DNA of 64,000 bases from Turnera subulata (lineage: Eukaryota; Streptophyta; Magnoliopsida; Malpighiales; Passifloraceae), in the NCBI GenBank assembly GCA_028386065.3, contig JAKUCV010002264.1, positions 31,587-95,586 of the forward strand, written 5' to 3'. The position numbers and the translations under genes were made by a program. Shown here piece after piece: positions 54,664 to 64,000 of the stretch. The notes under the pieces are model-generated. The model ran no database searches. It was given only the letters and a program-made list of their open reading frames with translations, and had not been told where the DNA came from. The first letter of the stretch is position 1. Every line of letters begins with the position of its first letter.

Positions 54664-55621
54664 TGTAACGTCCCGGCTCGTCGACTGTTACTACACACCA
54701 ACATGGGACCTTTCCAACATGCTTTGTCCTCACTCGCACGTTTTCGGGGAAAACTTCCCAGGAGGTCACCCATCCCAGAATTGCTCCAAGTCAAGCACGT
54801 TTAACTTTGGAGTTCTTATGGAATGAGCACCGAAAAAGTAGGTGCAACTTGTTGATATAGTTAGTACCTATCAAACCATTTAAGCTATTCTCAATTATAC
54901 AGTCCCATACTTGTACAACCTCGAATCACTTTATTTAAGCTATTCTTAATTATACAGTCCCATACTCGTATAACCCGTATAATTACGAAATCGCCCAACT
55001 GTGCAGCCACATACCTACACAGTCTCAGGATCTCTCCTATTCCAGTCCCCTCTGTCTAGAAGCCCGCTGGAAGCCGCTCCTTGTCCATGCTCATTTCGGC
55101 ACCGGCATACACTTCGCGACCTCAAAGACCCCGGGATGTCACAGGACCACCAGCTTCCGCTAAGTTCGTCCCCGAACCCTGCACCATACTAGAGGAGCCT
55201 TGGAGCTCCGCTACCAACTGTAACGTTCCGGCTTGTCGACTGTCACTATAGACCAACACGGGACCTTTCCAACATGCTTTGTCCTCACTTGCACGTTTCT
55301 AGAGAAAACTTCCTAGGAGGTCACCCATCTCAGAATTGCTCCAAGTCAAGCACATTTAACTTTGGAGTTCTTATACCTGTATAAACTCGAATCACTTCAT
55401 TTAAGCTATTCTTAATTATACAGTCCCATACCCATATAATTACGAAATTGCCCGACTGTGCAGCCCCATCCCTACACAGTCTCAGGATCTTTCATATTTC
55501 GGTGTGGATTCGGTTCATTCCTGTGCCCCCTCCGTCTAGAAGCCCGCTGGAAGCCGTTTCTCTTCCATGCTCATTCCGGCACCGACATACACTTCCCGAC
55601 CTTATAGACCCCGGGATGTCA
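54664..55621 (-). mobile_element. Cassandra-like TRIM retrotransposon with 5S-rRNA-like LTRs
   Basis: Two direct repeats (54664-55141 and 55219-55621) surround a 77-bp interior. On the minus strand each LTR runs TGACATCCCGGGG...AACGTTACA. A primer-binding site ttggtagcggagc follows the first, and cggggacgaacttagcgg lies before the second. The LTRs contain, on the minus strand, agaactccaaagttaaacg ... gggatgggtgacctcctggg, clearly derived from the internal-promoter half of plant 5S rRNA. 5S-bearing LTRs on a short, gene-less element define the Cassandra TRIM family. The right LTR lacks about 90 bases, including the start of the 5S-like part. Target flanks are TTGGC and TTGGG, so the duplication is uncertain. 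It lies in the copia reverse transcriptase. Confidence 0.82.
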
Positions 55622-57152
55622 TATTGGGCCTGTAGTCCCAACACTTGATGGTGTAAAACCGGTCGGTTACAAAATGGGTATTTGTGGGTAAAAGAAATGA
55701 GGAAAATGAAATAGTGAGATATAAAGTACGACTTGTGGCACAAAGTTTTACCCAACGACATGGTATTGATTATGAGGAGACATACTCTCCTGTGGTGAAT
55801 GCAATAACTCTTCGGTATCTAATTAGTCTGGCAGTACATGAAAATCTAGAAATGCGTATGATGGATGTTGTTACAGCCTATCTTTATGAACCAATAAGTC
55901 ACGATACATACATGAGAGTCCCTAAACGATTCAAGTTGCCTGAAGCAACTAATTCCCGGGATATATACCCAATTAAATTGAGAAGATCTTTATATGGCTT
56001 AAAGCATTCTGGACGTATGTGGTACAATCGTCTCAGTGAATACTTGGTAAAGAAGACTACAAAATTAATTCCATATGTCCATGTGTTTTTATTAAAAGGT
56101 CCATGCATGAATATGTCATTGTTGCTGTTTATGTTGATGATTTAAATATTATTGAAACTCCTAAAGAAGTTTCCAAAGTCATGCATTATTTAAAGAAAGA
56201 ATTTGAGATAAAAGACCTTGGAAAGACAAAACTCTGTCTAGGTCTTCAAATTGCACATTTAGAAAATGGGATATTTGTCCATCAAACACATTATACTGAG
56301 AAGGTATTGAAAAAATTTTATATGGATAAAGCGCATCCAACAAGTACCCCGTTGGTTGAGAGGTCGCTTGATCAAAAGAAAGATATTTTCAGACCTCGAG
56401 AAGATAATGAAGAGATTCTTGGTCCGGAAGTACCATATCTCAGCGCGATTGGGGTTTTAATATATCTTGCTACTAATACAAGACCAGATATATCTTTTGC
56501 TGTCAGTTTACTAGCAAGATATAGTTCTGCCCCAACTCGCAGACATTGGAATGAGATAAAATATATTTTTCGATATCTTTAGGGTACAATGGATATGGAA
56601 TTATTTTATTCGTCCGGGTCCAAACTCGATCTAATTGGTTATGCAGATGTAGTTTATTTATCTAATCCACATAAAGCTCGGTCACAAACAGGCTACTTGT
56701 TTACCTGTGGAGGAACTGCTATATCGTGGCGAACCACAAAGCAATACATTGTTGCCACCTCTTCAAATAATGCAGAAATTGTAGCCATGCATGGAGCCAG
56801 TCGAGAGTGTGTTTAGATAAGATCAATAACGCAACATATTCGAGATTCTTATGGATTGGATAGGGGGAAAGATGTTCCAAAAATCATTTATAAAGATAAT
56901 GCTGCATGCATTGCCCAATTGAAGGAAGGATACATCAAAGGCGACCGGACAAAACACATATCACCAAAATTCTTTTTCACTCATGATCTTCAGAAGAATG
57001 GTGATATTTATGTTCAACAGATTCGTTCAAGTGACAATTTGGCGGACCAATTTACAAAATCACTGTCTACTTCAATTTTTGAGAAGTTGAAAAGGAAGAA
57101 TGGCATGCGACGACTTCGAGACATCAAGGGAGGCCAAAAGGAGGGGGAGTAG
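55622..57152 (+). pseudogene. Copia reverse transcriptase and RNase H remnant
   Basis: Readable segments: RYKVRLVAQSFTQRHGIDYE, RSLYGLKHSGRMWYNRLSEY, IVAVYVDDLNIIETPKEV (the YVDD catalytic motif is intact), TRPDISFAVSLLARYSSAPT, then RNase H ARSQTGYLFTCGGTAISWRT, YKDNAACIAQLKEGYIKGDR and QQIRSSDNLADQFTKSLST. Frame breaks lie near 56100 and stops at 56580 and 56815. The polypurine tract and 3' LTR follow. Confidence 0.9.
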
Positions 57153-57281
57153 AATACACACTGCACATATTTTTCCTTCACCAAGTTTTTATCCCACTGG
57201 ATTTTTTCTTGGCAAGGCTTTTAACGAGGCAGTTCTTCTAAAGCGTATTCTACCCAAAGTACAATGACATTCAAGGGGGAG

Positions 57282-57744
57282 TGTTATAAATAAATTATGG
57301 TGAATGTCATTGTTACTATCCAGTAAAGCTCAAGTTTACCATGCCTGAATTTACCCCAAACACTTAGCATCCAATTGGATTCATCTCTTTGGCCATTTAC
57401 CCTCCACAATTCTATTTGTCCTAATCTTAATACTATCTTCCTTTACTTAATATCTTTTTAATTTTATCTTATTAAATTAATTATTCTCATTTGTTTTTAT
57501 CCTCTCTTTTTTACCTATAAATACTCCCTTCATTGCCATACACACTTACACCTTTGATATCCATAAACTCACTCTCTTCAAATTTCCATAAACCTCTCTT
57601 CTTTCTTTCCTCCATCATTAGTATAATTATTCTCCTTTCCTATTATTATTAAAGGTATATTACTTCGCATAAAGTTGTATTATTACCTTGATCAAGTTTG
57701 TATTATTTCATCAAATAGTAAATTTCTCCCTTAATTTTATAACA
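57282..57744 (+). repeat. 3' LTR of the copia element
   Basis: Begins directly after the polypurine tract (57273-57281) and ends ttttataaca. It pairs with 44168-44643. Confidence 0.9.
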
Positions 57745-57857
57745 TAGACCACTCTTTTGATGTGTTTTGAAATATATATTTTTCATAATAAAGAAATAAA
57801 TATTTGAAGAGCCAGCCAGGCTTGGTTGGAGTATTGCATAGAGGCTTGCAAGATGGG

Positions 57858-59205
57858 ATAACTACTTTACAAGTCCCAAACCTTTCCATTTTCTGCAACT
57901 AAGTCCTATTTCTTTAAAAATTCTATTTGAGTCCTATTCCTTTATTAGTTGTGGCAAACAAGTCCTAAATTTTATTTTCGTCAAGTCCTTCCGTTAATTC
58001 TAACTTATTTTAAGAGGATTAGTTACAATTTAGCCCTTCAAATTTTAAAATTAAAGTAAAAAACTCCCTAAATAAAAAAATAAAAAATAAAAAAATCATA
58101 AATTTTTATTTTTTTAAAAAAGAAATATTAAACCTAAAAATATAAATCCTAAACCATAAAAATTTTAAATTATTTTAAACATAAATCCTAAATCCTAAAA
58201 ACAAAAATTCTAAAAATTTTAAACCCTAAACCATAAAAATTTTTAATCCTATGAGCCTAAACCCTAAAACCTTAAATTCTAAATCATAAACCCTAAATCA
58301 TAAAATTTATACTCTAAAGCCTAAGACCCAAAATTCTAACCCTAAAACCTTAAATTCTAAATCATAAAACACTAAATCCTAAATTCTAAACCTTAAACTC
58401 TAAAAATTTAAAATCCTAAATCCTAAACTTCTAAATATTAAAATCCTACAATATTAAACCCTAAAACCATAAAATCTCCAATTCTTAGATGCTAAAATTC
58501 TAAATCCTAAACCCTAATAGTCTTAAAAATTTGAAATTTTAAATTTAGCTTTAGGATTCTTGTATTTGGGGATTTGTAATTTAAAGTTTAGAATTTTAGT
58601 GTTAAGGTACTTAGGGTATAGAATTTTAGAATTTTAAGGTTTAGGATTTAGGATTTTAAGATTTTAGGATTTAGAATTTAGGGATTAAAATTAGGATTTT
58701 AAGATTTAGGGTCCAAGATTTAGTTTTTAGGGTTTAAGTTTTAGAATTTTAGAATCTAGAGTATAGGGTCTTAGGATTTATAAATTTAGATTTTAGAGTT
58801 TAAAATTTTAGGATTTAGTGTTTTAGGGTTTACAAATTTAGGTTTTAGGATTAGGTTTTGGGTCTTGGGCTAGAGTTTAAGTTTTAGGGTTTAGGATTTA
58901 TGATTTAGAATTTAAGATTTTAGGGTTTAGGCTCACAGGATTAAAAATTTTATAGTTTAGGGTTTAAATTTTTTAGAATTTAAATTTTAGGATTTATGAT
59001 TTTGGTTTCTAGGATTTAGGGTTTAGAGCTTTAAGCTTTAGTATTTAGCATTTTAGGATTTATGCTTTAAATATTTTAAAATTTTTATGATTTAAAATTT
59101 ATATGTTTAGGTTTAATGTTTCTTTTTTAAAAAATAAAGATTTATGATATTTTTATTTTTATTATTATTTTGTTTAAGGAGTTTTTTTACTTTAAATCTA
59201 AAATT
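57858..59205. mobile_element. Truncated foldback element with inverted telomere-like core
   Basis: The left arm starts gggataactactttacaag and matches the inner arm of the element at 28051-32091 (aactaagtcctattt, cctattcctttattagtt, tcaagtccttc). The core (about 58135-59110) is rich in cctaaa words that switch to tttagg near 58540. The right arm is present only from the core to gagggactcc (59205) and then gives way to the env-like ORF of the SIRE element, so its outer part is missing. Confidence 0.75.
58135..59110. repeat. Inverted, degenerate telomere-like repeats
   Basis: Nearly 1 kb of cctaaa/aaaccctaa words on the left and ttaggatttagg words on the right, meeting near 58540. It is longer than the equivalent core at 31262-31680 and equally diverged. 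Confidence 0.8.
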
Positions 59206-60896
59206 TGAGGGACTCCCATACATATTTTTCTTGATCTTCTTCTTAGTGAGTGTAGTGGTGCTAATGGACTCACCAAGAATAAGATGATGCGCATTAGTGG
59301 GAATCACCTCAAAATATTGAGCAATCAAGGTGATGAGGTTTCCATAAGGCCGAGAAAAATTGAGCAAGAGATGATGAAAGATGGTGAAGCTGTAATCCAC
59401 GGGACTATTTGTCAATAAGCATCCCATAAGCCACATGCCATAAGTCTTAAGTAGGATTTGGTGGCCATTGCATGGAGTTAGGACTCGGGTTATAAAGTAA
59501 AGAAGAATTCTATGCTCAGCCGATAAGTCCTGATACTCACCCTTCATAGTGGATTGACCAAAGAGTATCTTTCTCTGCTCTAAAACACTTGGTGTGTTGG
59601 GGATATGAACTGGATTACCCGATGTAGTGTTATAGTATCTAACAGATCCTTTCCTAAAATTCAGCAGCTTTCTATTCAGTTTGGCATCCACAAAGACAGA
59701 CTTGCCACAAATTGAACTTTGAATTCCAACAATATTTCCACTATCATCATGCTTAAGAATCATATTTGAATAAAATTCCTGGACAAGTGTTTCATAAGTT
59801 GGTACCTGAAGAGTGGCAAATGTGGTGAGTTGTGCATATTCCAGGAGTTCCTTTACCCCAGATTCACTCAAATCATCAAAAAGGACAGTGAAAGACTTTA
59901 GGAACTTGAAATTTCGACCTACAATTCGTGTACCATCCTTGACATCCTCAATAACCTGTTCGGCCCTTTTTCGAGATCTTGACAACTTCCCAGTCTTGTT
60001 GATATGTTGAACTGTGGCTTCAACATCATCTTCCTCTTCGGGTTCGACATGTGTTTTCTCAAATGTGTTGTCCTCAAAGAGTGGCGACTCTCCTGATGCA
60101 CCCTCAGGTTTGACATCTGGTATCTGGTGATCATCATTCTCATCATCATGATCTGAGTATGGGACATCAAGAATCATCTTTCCTTTTCTCTTCCTAGACA
60201 CAGGAGCTCTCAACCGTTATGCCTTGGTACTCTCCCTTGGAGCACATTTTGGCATCGTAGATGCCATAAGCTTCTTGAATCTAGATGCAGGCTGCTTTTG
60301 TGGGACAGAAGCAGTTTTGGCTCTCTTGGCAGGGTACTTTTGAGCAAGAGGGATCTCATCATCAAAAACAATTTTCTCAAAGGAGTTCTTAGGATTTTCA
60401 GGTTGATCCTCAAGAGTGGGATCCATGGGAACCTAAAAAATATTTGAAGCAGTAGGAAGATGTTGGTTTTGTGGTGTTTCAATATTTTGATTTTGTTTTT
60501 CTATATCCAGCTCCTTCATAAAGTGGTCAATCATGGCTTTTCCTTTCATGGCAAGAAGTCTGTTTTTCTCTTCAGGGTTAGTAATGTGTGGAGGAATGCG
60601 GTATTGGGTCATGAATTGGTCAGCTGCAGCAGCGATGTTTTCAAGTGTTATAGCTGCTTCTTGATCAGAGATTTGTGCAGGTGGATTTTGAAGAGGGGAA
60701 GATATTCTTGGAGAGGATTATTTTCTCTTCTTTGGAGATTTGGGTAGGGTGTTTGGAGGTTTTGTAGAAGGATTAATCGAGGGGGTTTAAACTAACAAGT
60801 GGTTTTAGTGGTAGAAGTTTTTGAGGTGGCTTGGGCTGGGGAAGGGGTAATGGGTAGCTCGGTCGTGGGTTTTGGAAGAGATTTAGTTCTTCCCAT
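59206..60896 (-). pseudogene. Env-like third ORF of a SIRE-type copia element, broken
   Basis: A possible start is at 60896 (ATG, Lys/Pro/Thr-rich). Several stops and frame shifts follow (for example near 60793, a TAG at about 60437 and a TAA at about 60214). The longest part runs from RKRKGKMILDVPYSDHDDEN through an acidic stretch to FKFLKSFTVLFDDLSESGVK and HRILLYFITRVLTPCNGHQI, the domain known as 'putative plant transposon protein' in SIRE-like elements. Position downstream of pol and on the same strand fits that lineage. The ORF is cut at about 59206 by the truncated foldback element, so its end and the 3' LTR are missing. Confidence 0.75.
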
Positions 60897-61379
60897 AGTT
60901 GGTAACGGAAGAATTTACTCAAAGGAGAAAATGTAGAGATGATGGCGAGGTAAGAGATAGTGAGGATAGATGGATAAGGAAAGGGATAGATGACACAATC
61001 TAGTGTCCAACGGTTATGGAGGGTTTATTTCTGCATGATTCCCTCTTGTTTGATCCACCAAGTAACGGATATTTTGGTAGACCAAGAATCCCACAATTCG
61101 AGACCATTGTTCCCATAATTTACGCCCACTTACATGCTATCAGAGGCGTGCATATCTAAACACTGTTTCAACCAACTGATAGCTTCACAGACCAAGATAC
61201 CACTGTGGCGTTTAAGGATACCAAAGTGTCCAGATTTCCAATCTCAACTTTAACCCACTCATGTAGACTTCTAGGCCATCCTTTTTGACTCACCATAGCT
61301 CAGATTATCTAGAGTGATGTGTGTGTTTTGAATGCATGTTGTATGCTCAAGTAGTCAGAAAACATACCTGGAGGTCCTT
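60897..61379 (-). other. Spacer between pol and env-like ORF of the SIRE-type element
   Basis: Non-coding. It lies between the apparent end of pol (GMCNAP, about 61385) and the env-like start. Nothing further recognised. Confidence 0.5.
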
Positions 61380-64000
61380 GAATTTAAGGAGCATTACACA
61401 TACCAAGCTCTAACTGTATTTTTGCAAACTGTTCTTCCTTTAAGGGTTTTGTAAAAATATTTGCAAGCTGCCTCTCAGTTGTGAAAAAATTAAGTGTTAT
61501 ATCTTTCTTAAGTACATGATCCCTAATAAAATGATGCCTTATTTCTATGTGTTTTTTTCTTGAATGTTAGATAGGATTCTTTGTTAGGTTTATGACACTA
61601 GAACTATCACATAAAATTGGTACAGTTTGAAACTTTAAGCCATAGTCAAGTAGAGTTTGTTTCATCCAAAGAAGTTATGCACAACATGATCTTGCAGCTA
61701 CATACTCAGCTTCAGTTGTTGATGCAGCAATAGAATTTTATTTCTTACTAGACTAAGAAACTAATGATTGCCCTAAAAATTGACATGTGCCACCAGTACT
61801 TTTCCTATCAAGCATGCATCCACCAAAGTCAGCATCAGAATATCCTATCAATTTGAAGGACTCAACCTTGGGATACCAAAGACCTAAATAGGGTGTTTCA
61901 TTTAGGTACTTAAAAATTCGTTTAATAGCCCTCAAATGAGATTCTTTAGGGCATGCCTGAAAACGAGCACACAAGCACACACTGAACATAATATCAGGTC
62001 TAGATGCAGTAAGATAGAGGAGACTTCCAATCATACCTCTATATTTCTTAATGTCCACATCTTTTTCGGATTCATCTTTATCAAGTTTTGTTGTGATGCT
62101 CATATGAGTTGGGCTCAGTTTGGCGTCTGTCATGCCAAACCGTTTGAGTAGCTCTTTTGTATACTTGGTTTGTCCAATGAAGATGCCATCATCATATTGT
62201 TTGAATTGGAATTCAAGAAAGAAATTTAGTTCCCCCATCATGCTCATCTCGAATTCGCTGTGCATTAGTTTCTCAAATTTTTGACATAAAACATCATTAA
62301 GAGCTCCAAACAATATATCATCAACGTAAATTTGTACAATAGTTAAGTCACTCTTTTGATGTTTCACAAAAAGTGTAGAGTCAACTTTACCTCCATCAAA
62401 ATTTTGTGAGAGAAAGAATGAACTTAACTTGTCATACCATGCCCTTGGAGCTTGTTTGAGTCCATACAAAGCCTTTTTAAGCTTATAGACATGATTTGGA
62501 TGCTTATAGTCTTCAAAACTAAGAGGTTGCTCAACATACACCTCTTCCATAATGACACCATTCAGGAAGGCACTCTTCACATCCAATTGGTAGAGTTTAA
62601 AGGATTTGTATGATGCAAAGGCAAGTAGCATTCGAATAGACTCAAGGCGAGCCACAGGTGCAAAGGTTTCATCAAATTCAATTTCTTCTTCTTGGTAGTA
62701 TCCTTGTGTCACAAGTCTAGCTTTGTTCCTTGTCACATTTCCTACCTCATCCAATTTCTTCCTAAATACCCATTTAGTTCCATTTATTGGATAATTGGCG
62801 GGTCTAGGAACTAATTCCCAAACATTATTTTTCTCAAATTGATTGAGTTCTTCTTGCATAGCCATCACCCAATTTTCAACGTTGATAGCATCATTGATAT
62901 TCTTAGGCTCAATTTGTGATAAAAAAGCCTGATGGAAATTGAGATTGTACAAGGAGGCTCTTGCAGTTACTCCCTTAGATGGATCTCCAACGATGTCACT
63001 CGTTGAAAGCCCTTTTGGCACCTTTAATGCTGAAGTGTCAGGAACAATAGATGGCTTAGTTTGTGAATTGGTTTCATTTGGGATTGCATTATTGATTGGT
63101 AATTCATCCTCCTTTTCCATCTCAGCAGGATTTTCAAGATTATCAACAATGATATTTCCTGGCTGTTGATTCTTACTAAACACATTCTCAACAGGGTCAT
63201 CATTATTAGTTGATTCAAGTTCATCAAATACCACATGTATCGATTCCTCAACAATGAGAGTTCTTTTATTGTAAACCCTATATGCTTTCCTCCTAGTTGA
63301 GTATCTTAGAAACACACCATCATCAGATTTAGTATCAAACTTTCCTAATGAATCCTTGGTATTTAGTATGAAGCACTTTGACCCAAAGACTTTGAAATAA
63401 CTTATTTTTGGTTTTCTATCATGCCAAAGTTCATACGGTCTTTTTTCAAGCTGTGATCTAATGGTTACCCGATTCAGAATATAATAAGCAGTGTTTACGG
63501 CTTCAACCCAAAAATAAGTTGGCAAATTTTGTTCATTTAGCATTGTTCTTGCCATATCTTGCAAGGTTCGATTTTTCCTCCCTACTACCCCATTTTGTTG
63601 AGGAGTTTAAGGAGCCGAAAATGTATGTTCAATGCCATGCTCATCACAAAAATGATTAAAGACAAGGTTATCAAATTCATCACCATGGTTACTCCTAATC
63701 TTGGTTAGTTTATAACCTTTTTCATTTTGGAGCTTTTATATTAAAGAAGCAAATACATAAAGTGCATAGTCTTTTTGTGAGACAAAGATAATCCATGTGA
63801 AATGAGAGTAATCATTAATAATAACAAAAGTGTAGAACTTACATCTAAGACTTACCACTTTAATAGGTCCAAAGAGGTCAAGATGTAGTAGCTCAAGTGG
63901 TTTAGTAGTGGAGATATACTTTTTAGGCTTGAAGGAACTTTTGAATTGCTTTCCAATTTGGCATACATGACATACCTTCTTTTTCTCAAACTTCAGCATA
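61380..64000 (-). pseudogene. pol of a SIRE-type copia element (integrase, reverse transcriptase, RNase H), broken, cut by the window edge
   Basis: Reading from 64000: pre-integrase CHVCQIGKQFKSSF, integrase HLDLFGPIKVVSLR, NDYSHFTWIIF, a stop near 63736, NHGDEFDN, a second stop, then [20 protein letters not shown]. The family's catalytic Glu in GVVERKN is Gly here. The long open part (63564-61753) continues with [19 protein letters not shown], the linker, reverse transcriptase [40 protein letters not shown] and [16 protein letters not shown] (YVDD intact), and RNase [20 protein letters not shown]. In-frame stops then interrupt SWSSKK and later motifs, with recognisable sequence (KHIEIRHHFIRDHV) to about 61390. 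Dead, though the open part is long. Confidence 0.92.

Larger units (their letters stand above)
44168..57744 (+). mobile_element. Decayed Ty1/copia retrotransposon carrying two nested elements
   Basis: 5' LTR 44168-44643 and 3' LTR 57282-57744 share the start TGTTATAAATAAATTATGG and the end ttttataaca. The primer-binding site tgttatcagcacgag follows the 5' LTR, and the polypurine tract aaggggga precedes the 3' LTR. Remaining internal parts, in order: gag (44903-45620, broken), a pre-integrase piece (about 45630-45837), integrase from 53305, then reverse transcriptase and RNase H to 57152. The gag zinc knuckle and protease are missing between about 45620 and 45640. A gypsy-type element (45838-53304) and a TRIM (54664-55621) are inserted. 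Without them the element is about 5.1 kb. LTR divergence is visible by eye, so the insertion is not recent. Confidence 0.93.

Noticed and set aside
54735..54850. Possible genuine 5S rRNA gene
   Set aside because: Only the second half resembles 5S, with many substitutions, and it sits in an LTR repeated at 55219. It is a 5S-derived TRIM segment.

Overview
The window looks like nuclear DNA of a eudicot plant. It holds intron-rich plant genes with GT-AG splicing, including a lignin-type laccase, CMP-Kdo synthetase and a P-class PPR protein. These genes sit in a deep, nested layer of plant LTR retrotransposons, MULE-type and hAT-type inverted-repeat elements, SINEs and a 5S-bearing TRIM. I cannot name the species.

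Host genes. Five genes can be assembled exon by exon with intact reading frames: a LAC17-type laccase (10237-12654, +, 6 exons, 584 aa); KDSB (13436-16042, -, 8 exons, 297 aa), convergent with the laccase; a TRF4/PAPD5-type non-canonical poly(A) polymerase (18406-23760, -, 13 exons, 532 aa); a small basic plant protein of unknown function (25270-26912, -, 3 coding exons, 256 aa); and a PPR protein of the At3g53170 type (41254-42992, -, 2 exons, 471 aa). Decayed exons of a sixth, unrecognised gene lie at about 37.9-40.5 kb on the minus strand. The genes look like independent housekeeping or wall-biosynthesis genes, with no sign of a functional cluster. Laccase (lignin) and KDSB (Kdo for pectin RG-II) both serve the cell wall, but their adjacency is probably accidental.

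Mobile layer. One large LTR family recurs (LTR 2.2-3.4 kb, termini TGTAACAG...GGGGCGTTTCA). It is present as a partial copy (1-883), three solo LTRs (4031-6976, 28195-30995, 33082-36458 reversed) and one complete pair (45838-53304). The pair encloses a 2.4-kb internal region with no gag/pol but with antisense ORFs that have their own TATA boxes. The solo LTRs sit inside older DNA transposons. One is in a 6-kb MULE-like element that captured the start of a lung-seven-transmembrane-receptor gene (2800-8787). One is in a MULE-like foldback element with a telomere-like inverted core (28051-32091). One is in a hAT-type element that itself lies in a SINE (32974-37216). Target-site duplications confirm each nesting step.

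Right third. A decayed Ty1/copia element (44168-57744) was hit in its integrase by the antisense-ORF element and in its reverse transcriptase by a Cassandra-like TRIM. A truncated foldback element follows (about 57858-59205). The window ends in a decayed SIRE-type copia element on the minus strand, with pol and a downstream env-like ORF (59206-64000).

Best leads: the gag/pol-less element carrying an antisense gene cassette, and the compensated palindromes scattered through every copy of its LTR.
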